A stretch of 64,000 bases of DNA from Saposhnikovia divaricata (GCA_036435485.1 CM071600.1:55425546-55489545), one strand, 5' to 3'; counted from the first letter of the stretch, positions 36,592 through 48,595 are shown. The notes: generated by a model from the letters alone, not told the origin. Made by a program: numbers and translations.

Positions 36592-37010
36592 TTTCAGATG
36601 TAGTGATGCAGTGGTCTAGTTGTCTAGTCATGTACGGACATAGTAGTGCCGGCTTTTGTAGGGATGGTTTTCTTGTACTTGTTTTCCCTTTTTGCAGATT
36701 AGACAGATAGACAGCATATTTCACTTTTGACTTGTTGTTGTTGTTAGGATGGTTGTACTTTAAACTATCGTTGTAACTCGGATGTTGTACCTTTTCGGTA
36801 CCTGGTATATATTTGTTTCCATTTCAGTCATTACAATTTTGTTGGGATGTGATCACGAGTTTATTAGCATATGTATTACTTTTCGATTAAGTTGCCATGA
36901 GATATAAAACTGTGGGATTTTAAACCCAATCATGTAAAGAAATGTGCAAGGAAAAATCCTTTAAAACTGGTAAGTGAACCTAACGTATAATTTTCCAAAT
37001 TTTCAGTAAA
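36592..37010 (+). other. Spacer between the extra ORF and gag in the Tekay element
   Basis: About 420 non-coding bases. It contains a donor-like CTGGTAAGT (about 36968) and, ending at 37006, an acceptor-like TTTTCCAAATTTTCAG four bases before the gag ATG. These two are too close together for a normal plant intron, but the acceptor could pair with the LTR donor at 35239. Confidence 0.4.
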
Positions 37011-37892
37011 ATGCCTCCAAGACGGATGGGCACTAGGGCTAACCCCCGCGAATCTACTGACCAAGAAAGTCACAACCAACACGAGGAAAACCGTGAAAGT
37101 AGTGAGGAACAAGATCAGGACTATAATGAGCAAGAAGATTCCCAGTATGGAGCAGAGGATGAACCCCTGTACTCTGAAGAATTTGAAAGGGAAATAGAGG
37201 GTGGAGAAACTGAAGTAGAACAGGAAGGGGAGAACCAGGGCGGAAACCCCATGGGCCAGTTTATGGATCTACTTAGGCAGAATTTGAACCAATACCCCCA
37301 ACCACCACCAAGCAACAACACTTCAGTGGCAAATTCCTTTAGGGCCTTTAAGTCCCTTAAGCCCCCAGAGTTCCACGGATCGGCTGATCCCGTTGAGGCG
37401 AGGGCCTGGATCAAAGAAATGGAAAAGTCTTTTGAGATTCTGAGTATCAATGAGGCTCAGAAGACTGTTTTTGCTACTTACCTACTAAAGGGAGAGGCCA
37501 ATTATTGGTGGGAAGCCAAGAAAAACATGGAGACTGATGCTGTCATAGCCTGGGAAAGGTTCAAACAATTATTCCTGGAGAAGTACTTTCCGAAGTTCAT
37601 GAAAACCCAGATGGAACTTAAGTTTTTGGAACTGAAACAGAACAATATGTCCGTGGCGGACTATGAGTCCAAATTTACCGAGCTATCGAGATTTGTGCCA
37701 GAGTTTGTAGACACAGAAGAGAAGAAAGCTAACAGGTTTCAACAAGGGCTGAAGCAGTGGATCCAGAATAGGCTGGCTGTTTTAGAGATTACAGATTATG
37801 CCACCTTGGTGCAAAAGGCAACCATTGTGGAGGCTGGTAGTGATCAGATGCAGAGAGAGAGAGAAAGGGGGGATAAAGAGAAAGCATGTTAG
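37011..37892 (+). CDS. Tekay gag protein (frame ends by frameshift)
   Basis: The ATG follows TTTTCAGTAAA. The N-terminus is acidic and hydrophilic (ENRESSEEQDQDYNEQEDSQ). The retrotransposon gag domain covers about residues 115-280, with PPEFHGSADPVEARAWIKEM, YLLKGEANYWWEAKKNM, WERFKQLFLEKYFP and FTELSRFVPEFV. The frame runs into TAG after a GA-repeat (about 37853-37868). The zinc knuckles of the same polyprotein continue in the next frame, so gag and pol were probably one open frame originally. Confidence 0.85.
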   Translation: MPPRRMGTRANPRESTDQESHNQHEENRESSEEQDQDYNEQEDSQYGAEDEPLYSEEFEREIEGGETEVEQEGENQGGNPMGQFMDLLRQNLNQYPQPPPSNNTSVANSFRAFKSLKPPEFHGSADPVEARAWIKEMEKSFEILSINEAQKTVFATYLLKGEANYWWEAKKNMETDAVIAWERFKQLFLEKYFPKFMKTQMELKFLELKQNNMSVADYESKFTELSRFVPEFVDTEEKKANRFQQGLKQWIQNRLAVLEITDYATLVQKATIVEAGSDQMQRERERGDKEKAC

Positions 37893-40800
37893 TATGGGCG
37901 GAAGATCCGCTGGAGGAAAACCCCCAACCAAGTTTAATCGAGGAGCGGTTTCCCTACCAGGGAGGAATGTGGGGTTTAAACCATCTGCTAGTGTAAGTGT
38001 GAGCCAGGGCGGCCATCAATCAGGAATGTCCCGTTCCAACCCTTCTCGACCTCCATTGCCATTGTGTGCTACTTGTGGGAAGAGGCACTCCGGGGTGTGC
38101 AACCTGAAGCAGATAAACTGTTATAAGTGTGGGCGAGCTGGGCATTATGCTACCGCTTGCACCACGGTCATCCCTAACAGCACAACCTGTTTCCAGTGTG
38201 GACAGCGAGGGCACATGAGGAAGGATTGCCCAAAGAGCAAACCAGCAGCATCAGGAGCAAGCAAGGTTGCCTCAAATAGGCCACCAACTGCTAGGACTTT
38301 CAATATGTCAGTACAAGATGCCGTGAGGGACACAGACGTGATAGCAGGTACTTTTTCTCTTAATTCAGTCAGTGCAAATGTCTTATTTGATTCAGGAGCA
38401 ACTAAGTCTTTTATATCTAGAGATTTTGCGCATAAGTTGAAACTTAAAACCCAGCAACTAAGAGATTCCTTACAAGTAGAAATAGCTAATCAGGAAATCG
38501 TACCGGTTAATCAAATTCACCCCGATTGTAAGCTAGAAATAGGAGGACGATCCTTCTATGTCGATTTAATTCCTTTTAAGCTAGGGGAATTCGATGTCAT
38601 TTTGGGTATGGATTGGTTGTCTCGCAATGATGCGCAGATAGATTGTAAAGGGAAAAAGGTTAAGTTGAAAACCCCATGGAAGAAAGAAATAGTGTTTAAA
38701 GGGATGCGACAGACCCAGAAAATTCTGACCATGGCGCAAACCAAGAGATTGTTACGAAAAGGGAACGAGGCTTATTTAGCCTACGTTATAGATACTCAGA
38801 AGGAAGTGCCAAGATTGCAGGACATTCTGGTAGTTAATGAGTTCGAGGACGTGTTCCCACAAGATCTTCCTGGACTACCACCTGATAGGGTAATTGAGTT
38901 TGCCATCGAATTAGCCCCGGGGACGGCGCCAGTTTCGAAGGCCCCGTACCGACTAGCCCCAGTAGAAATGAAAGAGCTAGCTAAACAATTACAGGAATTG
39001 TTGGATAAGGGCATGATAAGGCCCAGTGTGTCGCCTTGGGGCGCACCAGTGTTGTTTGTTAAGAAAAAGGATGGAAGTATGAGGTTATGCATCGACTACA
39101 GAGAATTGAACAAGCTAACCATAAAGAATAAGTATCCATTGCCCAGGATAGACGATTTGTTTGACCAGCTAAGAAGAGCTGAATACTTCTCTAAGATTGA
39201 TTTGAGAACAGGATATCACCAACTGAAGATCAAACCTGAAGATATCCCGAAGACTGCATTCCGCACCAGATATGGACATTATGAGTTCTTAGTTATGTCG
39301 TTTGGATTGACCAACGCCCCAGCAGCCTTCATGGACCTAATGAATAGGGTGTTCAAGGAATATTTGGACAAATTCGTGATAGTTTTCATTGATGATATTC
39401 TCATCTACTCAAAGACAGAGGCAGAACACGCTGAACATTTAAGGATAACCTTAGAAATACTCAGGAAGGAGCAGTTATATGCCAAGTTCTCCAAGTGTGA
39501 GTTTTGGAAAAATGAGGTACAATTCTTAGGGCACGTGATCAATAGAGAAGGAGTGTTGGTTGACCCCTCCAAGATAGAAGCAGTTTCAAACTGGGAACGG
39601 CCAACTACTCCAACCGAGGTGAGGAGTTTCATTGGACTGGCCGGATATTACAGGAGATTTGTCCAAGACTTTGCGAAACTCGCAGCTCCATTAACTCGAC
39701 TTACCCGTAAAACCGAGAAATTTGAATGGACTGAGAAATGCGAGAAGAGTTTCCAGGAGTTAAAGAAGAGGCTGGTGACAGCCCCAGTGCTGGCATTACC
39801 GGATGGAAAAGGAGATTTCGTGATTTACAGTGATGCTTCGCATAAAGGACTGGGATGCGTGCTTATGCAGCACGGCAAGGTAATAGCATATGCGTCTAGG
39901 CAATTGAAGGATTATGAAGTCAGATATCCCACGCATGATCTAGAACTAGCAGCCATAGTCTTCGCCTTAAAGATTTGGAGACACTACCTGTATGGGGAAA
40001 AATGCGAGATTTACACAGATCATAAGAGCCTCAAATACATTTTCACTCAGAAAGAGCTTAACATGCGCCAGAGGAGGTGGTTAGAGTTAATCAAGGATTA
40101 CGACTGTGAAATTCGATATCACCCGGGTAAAGCCAATGTGGTGGCTGACGCCCTTAGTCGGAAAGAGAAGCTCAAGATGATAACTTCAGAGAAAGAGCTA
40201 GTGAAGGATTTTGAGAAGTTGGAAATCGAGGTTAAGTTACCTGAAGAGGGCCAAGAAAGGTTGATGGAAATTAGAATCCAACCTCCATTGCTAGAAAAGA
40301 TTAGACTGTGCCAGGAACGGATGATGGAGGAAGAAAAGAACTCCACAGAAGAGTTAATGACCGGGGAGGAAATTAAGTGCGAAAGAGACAAGGAAGGGAT
40401 CATGAGGTACGCATACAGGATATGGATCCCAAATGTTCAGGAGCTCAAGGATGAGATTTTAAATGAGGCACACAACTCAAGATACTCAGTGCACCCCGGT
40501 AGCACTAAAATGTATAGGGATTTGAAGGAGTATTACTGGTGGCCCAATATGAAAAAGGACGTAGCAGAGTGGGTAAGCAGATGCTTGACCTGCCAACGAG
40601 TGAAGGCAGAGCACCAGAAACCCAGCGGACTTCTACATCCCTTAGAGATTCCAGAATGGAAATGGGAACATATAGCCATGGATTTCGTAGTAGGTTTACC
40701 AAGGACCAAGGCTAATCATGATGCCATATGGGTAATTGTAGATCGACTGACGAAATCGGCTCACTTTCTCCCGATCAACGAAAGGTACACGGTCGACAGA

Positions 40801-41721
40801 CTAGTGGACATCTACTTAAAAGAGATAGTGGCGCGACATGGGGTCCCAGTCGCAATAGTATCCGATCGAGATCCTAGATTTAACTCCAGGTTTTGGAGAA
40901 GTTTTCAAGAATGTGTAGGGACCCGGCTGAACATGAGCACAGCCTACCACCCCCAGACAGATGGGCAAAGTGAAAGGACCATCCAAACGCTAGAGGATAT
41001 GTTGAGGGTCTGCGCGATAGACTTCAAGGGAAGTTGGGATGATCACTTGCCATTGGTTGAGTTCTCCTATAATAACAGTTATCATTCAAGCATTGGGATG
41101 CCACCTTATGAGGCCCTTTATGGAAGAAAATGTCGATCTCCCTTGTATTGGGATGAAGTTGGAGAGCGAAAGATGCTCGGGCCCGAAGTGGTCCAACGAA
41201 CTAAAGATGCAGTAGATCTAATCAGAGGACGGTTGGTAGCAGCCCAGGATCGACAAAAGAAATATGCCGACTTAGCTCGGAAAGGCAAGGAATACGAAGT
41301 AGGGGACCTAGTGTTCTTGAAAGTGTCACCTTGGAAGGGTTTAATGAGATTTGGGAAGAAAGGAAAGCTGAGTCCCAGATACATTGGACCATTTGAAATC
41401 TTGAGACGGATTGGGGAACTAGCTTATGAGCTCGCATTGCCCCCGAATCTACAGCAGGTGCACAATGTGTTCCATGTTTCGATGCTGAGGAAGTATAATC
41501 CGGATGCTAAGCATATTGTAGAGTATGAGCAAGTGGACATGCAACCAGACCTGACCTATGTGGAGCAACCTGTGGAAATCATAGACCGGAAGGAACAAGT
41601 GCTCCGAAACAAGGTCATTCAGCTAGTCAGAGTTTTGTGGCAGAACCACAATGTAGAAGAATCCACCTGGGAACTTGAAAGCGCAATGCAAGAAAAGTAC
41701 CCCCACTTGTTTTCAAACTGA
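37798..41721 (+). CDS. Tekay pol polyprotein with zinc knuckles and chromodomain
   Basis: Homology starts near 37868, after the frameshift. In order: CCHC knuckles (CYKCGRAGHYATAC, CFQCGQRGHMRKDC, about residues 108-144), aspartic protease (LFDSGATKSFIS, about 198), reverse transcriptase (KIDLRTGYHQLKI, FIDDILIYS near residue 530), RNase H (YSDASHKGLGCVL near 677), integrase (YYWWPNMKKDV, CLTCQ, DFVVGLPR, SDRDPRFNSRFW and AYHPQTDGQSERT) and a C-terminal chromodomain (VEIIDRKEQVLRN, VLWQNHNVEESTWE). The 1307-codon frame has no internal stop. It synthesises and integrates element cDNA; the chromodomain is expected to steer integration toward particular chromatin. Only the upstream shift separates it from gag. 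Confidence 0.92.
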   Translation: MPPWCKRQPLWRLVVIRCREREKGGIKRKHVSMGGRSAGGKPPTKFNRGAVSLPGRNVGFKPSASVSVSQGGHQSGMSRSNPSRPPLPLCATCGKRHSGVCNLKQINCYKCGRAGHYATACTTVIPNSTTCFQCGQRGHMRKDCPKSKPAASGASKVASNRPPTARTFNMSVQDAVRDTDVIAGTFSLNSVSANVLFDSGATKSFISRDFAHKLKLKTQQLRDSLQVEIANQEIVPVNQIHPDCKLEIGGRSFYVDLIPFKLGEFDVILGMDWLSRNDAQIDCKGKKVKLKTPWKKEIVFKGMRQTQKILTMAQTKRLLRKGNEAYLAYVIDTQKEVPRLQDILVVNEFEDVFPQDLPGLPPDRVIEFAIELAPGTAPVSKAPYRLAPVEMKELAKQLQELLDKGMIRPSVSPWGAPVLFVKKKDGSMRLCIDYRELNKLTIKNKYPLPRIDDLFDQLRRAEYFSKIDLRTGYHQLKIKPEDIPKTAFRTRYGHYEFLVMSFGLTNAPAAFMDLMNRVFKEYLDKFVIVFIDDILIYSKTEAEHAEHLRITLEILRKEQLYAKFSKCEFWKNEVQFLGHVINREGVLVDPSKIEAVSNWERPTTPTEVRSFIGLAGYYRRFVQDFAKLAAPLTRLTRKTEKFEWTEKCEKSFQELKKRLVTAPVLALPDGKGDFVIYSDASHKGLGCVLMQHGKVIAYASRQLKDYEVRYPTHDLELAAIVFALKIWRHYLYGEKCEIYTDHKSLKYIFTQKELNMRQRRWLELIKDYDCEIRYHPGKANVVADALSRKEKLKMITSEKELVKDFEKLEIEVKLPEEGQERLMEIRIQPPLLEKIRLCQERMMEEEKNSTEELMTGEEIKCERDKEGIMRYAYRIWIPNVQELKDEILNEAHNSRYSVHPGSTKMYRDLKEYYWWPNMKKDVAEWVSRCLTCQRVKAEHQKPSGLLHPLEIPEWKWEHIAMDFVVGLPRTKANHDAIWVIVDRLTKSAHFLPINERYTVDRLVDIYLKEIVARHGVPVAIVSDRDPRFNSRFWRSFQECVGTRLNMSTAYHPQTDGQSERTIQTLEDMLRVCAIDFKGSWDDHLPLVEFSYNNSYHSSIGMPPYEALYGRKCRSPLYWDEVGERKMLGPEVVQRTKDAVDLIRGRLVAAQDRQKKYADLARKGKEYEVGDLVFLKVSPWKGLMRFGKKGKLSPRYIGPFEILRRIGELAYELALPPNLQQVHNVFHVSMLRKYNPDAKHIVEYEQVDMQPDLTYVEQPVEIIDRKEQVLRNKVIQLVRVLWQNHNVEESTWELESAMQEKYPHLFSN

Positions 41722-41754
41722 TTCCGGGACGGAATCCTTTTAAGGAGGGGAGAC

Positions 41755-44700
41755 TGTAAGAACCCAGATTTTGGGTGGGATTAAAACTTTTATGTATTTA
41801 ATGATGTAAGAATGAATAGTGGTTATGACTGCGATGTAACGAAGATCTATTAAATAAATGGAACGGATTTGAATTCAATTACTTATATGTCATGCAGAAT
41901 ACTTTTGGTTGACGGCATAGATAAGAATGGTCTATCTCCTAAGAATATAAGTGTATTACTTCAAGTAAGATTATTCTTGTGTCATCCAAATCAATATCTA
42001 TTATAAGTCCAGCGGTTCCGTAAAAAGGTTAAGAAGCACTCGAGAGTGAACCAGGTTCATTTTCCTAATTATAGGAATTAAATAAAAATAAGTGATGAAT
42101 AGTGATTTTGGTGGAATTTGGAATATTATTATAATAATGATATACCCGGTATTCGGAACGGATTTCTGAGTTCGTATTAGTGATCCAGGGGGAAAATAAG
42201 TGTATGTAAAAGCTGTCGGATTCTGAAAAACCGCACTTTTATTTTCTCCGAGAGTTCCCTGGACACTGATAGCCTTAAGTAATTAACGAATGGATTAAAG
42301 GAATATAAAATGGAAAGTTAGTAAGAAAGGTGGAGAATGGTAGTATAAATATTAAGAAGGTTTTCGGTAAAACCCTAACTAGAAACGAATGAGTTATCCC
42401 CTCGAACGATCAACGAACAAGCAAGGAAATTGAGTAATACCCGGACAAAGGAACGAATAAATAACCAAGAGACAAACAAGTGCAATTGGTGGGAAAAGGA
42501 GAAACCCAAGTAACATCCTTATAAGTCAACTACAAGATGAGTGGTGTAATTGCATTCTTGCAAAAATGGAGTTGTTTGTTGTAGTGCCAACACTTGGCCC
42601 AATGAGGAAGCAACAAGTGGCACCATTGGATTGCCAACAACACATTAAAAGAGATGCATCCATTATATATGCAAGGGTTATACATGTATTAGCCATAAAT
42701 CACCAAAACAAAACAAACCACCACCATTTTTCTCCATTTCTTCATAAAAATCTGCCCATTCTTAGCTAATTGGAAGTCCAACTTCCAACCATCACTTGTT
42801 CTTCAAATTTTTATGGTAAGTACTACATATCATGGTAATGATCTCCTAGAAATTTCAGCTTCAAATTCATCTTTTATCATTTTCAAATAAATCATCAAAG
42901 ATGATGATGAATAGTGTTCTTCATAAACTAACTTTTATTTCTTGATTTCTTTTGATTATTCAAGATATACTAAGGCTAGATAAGGGCTAAACAAGGCTTG
43001 ATAAGTTCATACATACACCAAGGAAGGTATACCACTCTTGAAAACCAAGCTCTTAGTTTAAGTTTTGGTATTTTAGATGAGTTATATGGATTTAATGCAT
43101 GTTTAGGACCTTAAGATTATGATTGGGATTTATTAAATGTGAAATTAGTTTAGATGAACGGAAAGACATTGCTTGGTCTTAGTTCATGGTTGAATAACAT
43201 GTAAATGTTGTTTGGAGTGGAAACTATGATTATTGGATGGTTTGAAATTTGGAAATCATGTAAACATAGCCGTCGTAATGCCCGATTGTCGTTAGCCTTA
43301 AGAAACCGTGATTAGCAGTAGCATGAACACACTGTCCAGTCTTGGATTTTGCCATGAAAGGCTAGATTATGTTATAAGCTTCGTTTTGATATAAAGATCA
43401 CGTGAAACGGACTTACGGTTTAGGATTTATGACTAAATTACTAAAAGTAGTTCGAATCCGTAAACAAAAGTTCGTAACTGAAATTGAACCCTCGTAAGCA
43501 ATGTAACGTCATGGCGAATCTTGGTAAATAAATACTAGGGGTAAGAAGGAAGGTGTGAAAGAAAACCGTATGTCAAAAAGAGCATTTTTCGATTTATTAA
43601 AAATGTTCGAGTCAAGGTTAAACGAGAACGAACCCCTAAAAGACGACTCTTTTATAACTTTGGTAAAACGCTTAGAAAACGGGCGATAAAACTCGGAGTA
43701 AAATATTGGTTCGTAACGATCAACCTTAGAACTCATATGACTTAAGTATGTCCCAAGTATAAGTGCAGTGACATGTCGTATTAACGAACGAATGTCGGGT
43801 CGGATCAGTGATAATAAGTAATCCACTAAAAGGGGTATAACGAGATGACTCGAGAACGTGTTTCGATTTAAGTATAACTTAACGTTTAATATGTTAAGTG
43901 ATTAATTCCGAATGCCTTGGCTATTTATAGATCACCAGGCTGAACCGGGACCCGCTACCACTACCCCTTACCGTACTCGACTACCAGGCAAGTTTCAATT
44001 CCCTTCTTTTAGGCTGTTGTTGTGATTGAATAAATATATATATATATATGATTGCTGATATACATATGCCATTGCATGCATGCCTACTTTCAAGTTGAAT
44101 TGATATACTTGTTCCCTGAATGTTATTGTTGGCTTATAAGCTAGATAGTTATATATCAGTTATAAGCCGGTTATTATAAGACCCTCATAGAAGGGCGTAT
44201 ACATCTTTATTCATCAAATATAGACCGGGAGTCAATATTTCTTGATATATCGAGATTACCTCGGGAGAAAATATTTAAGTAAATATTTTCTATTATTTGG
44301 GCGACGAATATTATTTGAATATTCGTTCGGGACTAATTATTTTAACGATCCTTACTTCAAATAATTATTTGAATTTAACTATTCAACGAATAATACTTCT
44401 CAATATTCATTCAGAGTCGAATTGATTATCGACTATTATTTCGAATATTCTTCTAAAGATGAGACTGTTAGATGAATATTATTTGGATATTCTCTTAGAT
44501 TATTATTTTATTAAATAAATATTACTTTCGAATATTCATTTAAGATATTAAATACTTGATGAATGTTATTTTAATATTCATCTGAAGCTTGATTTAATTA
44601 TCGAATATTATCTCGAATATTCCTTAAGGCTTGGATTACTAAATGAATATTACTTGATATTCATTTAGGATATTATTCATTAAATGAATATTACTTTTGA

Positions 44701-46300
44701 ATATTCATTTAAATTTCCTAATTAATTATGATTATTACCTTAAATATTCTTTTCAGGTCTTATTAATTAATGAATATTGTTTTGAATATTCATTTAAATA
44801 TTTATTTATTCAATAAATATTCCCCTGATATCTCTTCAGGGATTATTTTGAGAAATACTCTGATTAAAGATATTCTTTCATATTCCCAAATATTCTGTAA
44901 AATATTTTAATTCAATAAATATTCTCTGAATATTTATTCCATACTTAGAATAACCTCGATAAGGTTTATCTTCTTCGATTATTACAGAAAATATTTCGAA
45001 GTCATATTATTATTAATCTTGTATCAAGAAAGGTTCCCAGACATCATTCATCTTTGAGTCTATCTTCTTAATAATAAGGGAACCTTACTTGGAAAAATGT
45101 TATTTATCTTGTCGACTTCCCGGTCATAAAGTATTCCCTTCACCCGCAACTCGGGTGTTGTTGACTTATTAAAGTCGTTGTTTACCTTCTCATCTTTCGA
45201 GGGGTAAGATTACTGGAACAAGTTGATATCCATTACCAAGTAATAGCTTGGGAGATATTGGTAAATTTTCCTTTCCAACTAGATACGACTACTTTGTGGA
45301 GTCTTATCAACAAGTCTTATACTTGGGGAAAGGGGGACGAACGTTACATTCAGAATCATGAATTCTATTTGAACTAGGAGTCGTGTAAGAGGCCGAGTAG
45401 CGCCGGTCCATCCCCTTGGCCCAACCGTTGGCCGGGGAGAGCTAGCAAGGCGGTATACAAGTAAAGCCGTCAGTTCTTCCTTCTACCGGTAGTAAATCTA
45501 AATTGAGCTGTACGATCTCGACTGATCATCAAGATTGGAACAGCGGGCGCGGTGAATACTCCATCATTGGTTCATCATCCAAATTCATTTATTTCCTGCA
45601 ACATGATTACTGTTGGCAGAGTTGGAAAAGAGTCATAACTGGAATTGCAACCCTTTCTTGCAAGTTCCTCTTCTTAATAACGATAATAATATCTCGCTTA
45701 CTTTGATGTAGCAGATATTTCTTCAAACAAATACTTTAAGTTACCTTGTAACTTCATCGTTCATATTATACTGGCATCATTTCCGTAAATGCATGGCATA
45801 TGGTTTAAAAGATAGCTTTGAACTGTTTTAAATTATCGTTCAGTTATATATTTGTTGGTGGGCTTTCGCTCACCCTTGCTTTGTTTATATTATGTCACAA
45901 CAACAGCTAGGACAGATGGCTCGCGTCAGGCGCACTCGGCGCAAGCAGGTTACCCGACCCACCGGACTACCCGCTGAGATGCTAGCCGCCATTGCTGAGG
46001 TAGCATAGTTAGACAGCTTTTGTTCCCTGTTTAACTATATGTATAATTAATGTAATCAACGGCAAAACTTTTAAACCTATGATGTTATCCTTTTGGGATT
46101 GTAATAACTTTTATTCGTAACCCTTTAATGTAAGACTTATTTCAATTTCATCTCTGGGACTATAACTGTTGTGTGTGTGAGTGGTAATTATTGTGGGGTC
46201 ACAGCATGTGATTTATTTATTGTGGACTCAAGTCAAGTATTATGAATGGATGTAAGACCGTAACCACCAGATCCCTGACCCCGGATCTGGGGGTGTTACA
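41755..46300 (+). repeat. Tekay LTR B (4546 bp)
   Basis: It differs from LTR A, as far as I can see by eye, by one extra TA in the microsatellite near 44040 and two substitutions (matching 34338 and 34397 in LTR A). It is preceded by the polypurine tract TTTTAAGGAGGGGAGAC (41738-41754). Confidence 0.93.
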
Positions 46301-47351
46301 GAGATGGTATCAGAGCGAGAGTTATATATCCCAAGAGATGATACGACATTATATAATAATAAATTCAATAATATAATAAGAACCCTTGCCAGGTTCACCT
46401 AAAACCCTTACGGGAACTTTTTAAGTATCATGATAGTAACATAGTTCGTCTTGTGTAGGCGAGCGACTTGTCGGCCCAGGAGGCAGCTGCGAGACAGCAT
46501 GATGAGGACATGTTCCGGACTAGGGACCCATATTATGAGCACTTGCCTGAGGATGATACTGAGCCTGAGGAGGAGGACGCTGAGGAGGTCCAGGTTGAGG
46601 CTGATACTGATGTGATCGAGTCTGAGGAGGAGGACCCTGAGGAGGTCCAGGATGATGCTGACACAGATGTTGTTGAGACTGAGGGAGAGGAGGACCCGGA
46701 GGGGATCCAGACAGGACAGGATGCTGAGTTAGTGGTTGAGGATGATGATTATTGGGTTATGACTGAGTTCAGGACTATGGGAGCTGACACTGACATGACC
46801 ACGGATCAGGTGGTGCCGGTGGATGAGGGTGTTGAGGGAGATATAGATGAGCCAGTAGTTGGTGCTGTAGGGAGTTCTGGACTTTTTGTGCCACTCCTCC
46901 CTGTTGAGAGAGCCCCTACCCCACCACCACTACCTGTGAGCCCCTACCCCGACGAGTTTGAGGAGCTTACCCCAGAGCCCCAGCAGACAGAGACTGCCGC
47001 TCCAGCTGAGCCATCCACCCCACCTCATGCCCCGATAAGAGGAGTCCCAGTATGTGTTCACAACTTGATTGTGAACGAGCTTTATAGAGAGTTGTCTGTG
47101 CAGATGCCAGGTTGGCAGAGTCTAGGAGTGAGTTAGCAGCAGAGAGAGCCGCCCGGATGAGGGTGCAGGGCAGGAGGACTATCAGTGACAGAGTTGGGTA
47201 TAGGGCGGTGACCCGCATCGAGCTGAGGGCTCGGGTGAGGGTGCGACAGTTGCCTACTGATGGGCATGGTAGGGTAGACAGAGCAGCGGCTGAGGAGGTT
47301 TTCCGCATCGCCATGGGGAGGGTTCGGAGGATGTTTCGTCGTGACGGCTGA
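45892..47351 (+). pseudogene. Second copy of the extra Tekay gene, frameshifted
   Basis: Exon 1 45892-45999 (in LTR B) and exon 2 from 46459, with the same GT and AG borders as copy one. A one-base deletion (GTGGCAGATG in copy one, GTGCAGATG here, near 47100) shifts the frame, giving an early stop at about 47136. The original frame resumes in the region 47112-47351. Confidence 0.65.
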
Positions 47352-47770
47352 TTTCAGATGTAGTGATGCAGTGGTCTAGTTGTCTAGTCATGTACGGACA
47401 TAGTAGTGCCGGCTTTTGTAGGGATGGTTTTCTTGTACTTGTTTTCCCTTTTTGTAGACTAGACAGATAGACAGCATATTTCACTTTTGACTTGTTGTTG
47501 TTGTTAGGATGGTTGTACTTTAAACTATCGTTGTAACTCGGATGTTGTACCTTTTCGGTACCTGGTATATATTTGTTTCCATTTCAGTCATTACAATTTT
47601 GTTGGGATGTGATCACGAGTTTATTAGCATATGTATTACTTTTCGATTAAGTTGCCATGAGATATAAAACTGTGGGATTTTAAACCCAATCATGTAAAGA
47701 AATGTGCAAGGAAAAATCCTTTAAAACCGGTAAGTGAACCTAACGTATAATTTTCCAAATTTTCAGTAAA

Positions 47771-48595
47771 ATGCCTCCAAGACGGATGGGCACTAGGGCT
47801 AACCCCCGCGAATCTACTGACCAAGAAAGTCACAACCAACACGAGGAAAACCGTGAAAGTAGTGAGGAACAAGATCAGGACTATAATGAGCAAGAAGATT
47901 CCCAGTATGGAGCAGAGGATGAACCCCTGTACTCTGAAGAATTTGAAAGGGAAATAGAGGGTGGAGAAACTGAAGTAGAACAGGAAGGGGAGAACCAGGG
48001 CGGAAACCCCATGGGCCAGTTTATGGATCTACTTAGGCAGAATTTGAACCAATACCCCCAACCACCACCAAGCAACAACACTTCAGTGGCAAATTCCTTT
48101 AGGGCCTTTAAGTCCCTTAAGCCCCCAGAGTTCCACGGATCGGCTGATCCCGTTGAGGCGAGGGCCTGGATCAAAGAAATGGAAAAGTCTTTTGAGATTC
48201 TGAGTATCAATGAGGCTCAGAAGACTGTTTTTGCTACTTACCTACTAAAGGGAGAGGCCAATTATTGGTGGGAAGCCAAGAAAAACATGGAGACTGATGC
48301 TGTCATAGCCTGGGAAAGGTTCAAACAATTATTCCTGGAGAAGTACTTTCCGAAGTTCATGAAAACCCAGATGGAACTTAAGTTTTTGGAACTGAAACAG
48401 AACAATATGTCCGTGGCGGACTATGAGTCCAAATTTACCGAGCTATCGAGATTTGTGCCAGAGTTTGTAGACACAGAAGAGAAGAAAGCTAACAGGTTTC
48501 AACAAGGGCTGAAGCAGTGGATCCAGAATAGGCTGGCTGTTTTAGAGATTACAGATTATGCCACCTTGGTGCAGAAGGCAACCATTGTGGAGGCT
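47771..48595 (+). pseudogene. Tekay gag, second copy, 3' truncated
   Basis: It is nearly identical to 37011-37835, up to VQKATIVEA. The codons then run into TAT LTR sequence (CGGTCACC). The rest of gag, all of pol and any third LTR are missing. Confidence 0.9.

Larger units (their letters stand above)
30996..48595 (+). mobile_element. Tekay-lineage chromovirus, tandem and right-truncated (LTR - internal - LTR - partial internal)
   Basis: LTR A 30996-35539, internal region 35540-41754, LTR B 41755-46300, second internal region 46301-48595. The order protease, RT, RNase H, integrase, chromodomain and the tRNA-Met-type primer site are typical of Tekay/Del chromoviruses. The two LTRs are nearly identical. 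The third LTR that a second full copy would need is absent; the second copy stops inside gag, where TAT LTR sequence resumes. Confidence 0.93.

Noticed and set aside
36969..37006. Mini-intron between GTAAGT and TTTTCAG just before Tekay gag
   Set aside because: Under 40 bases, shorter than plant introns are known to splice; the two sites are more plausibly used with distant partners, if at all.
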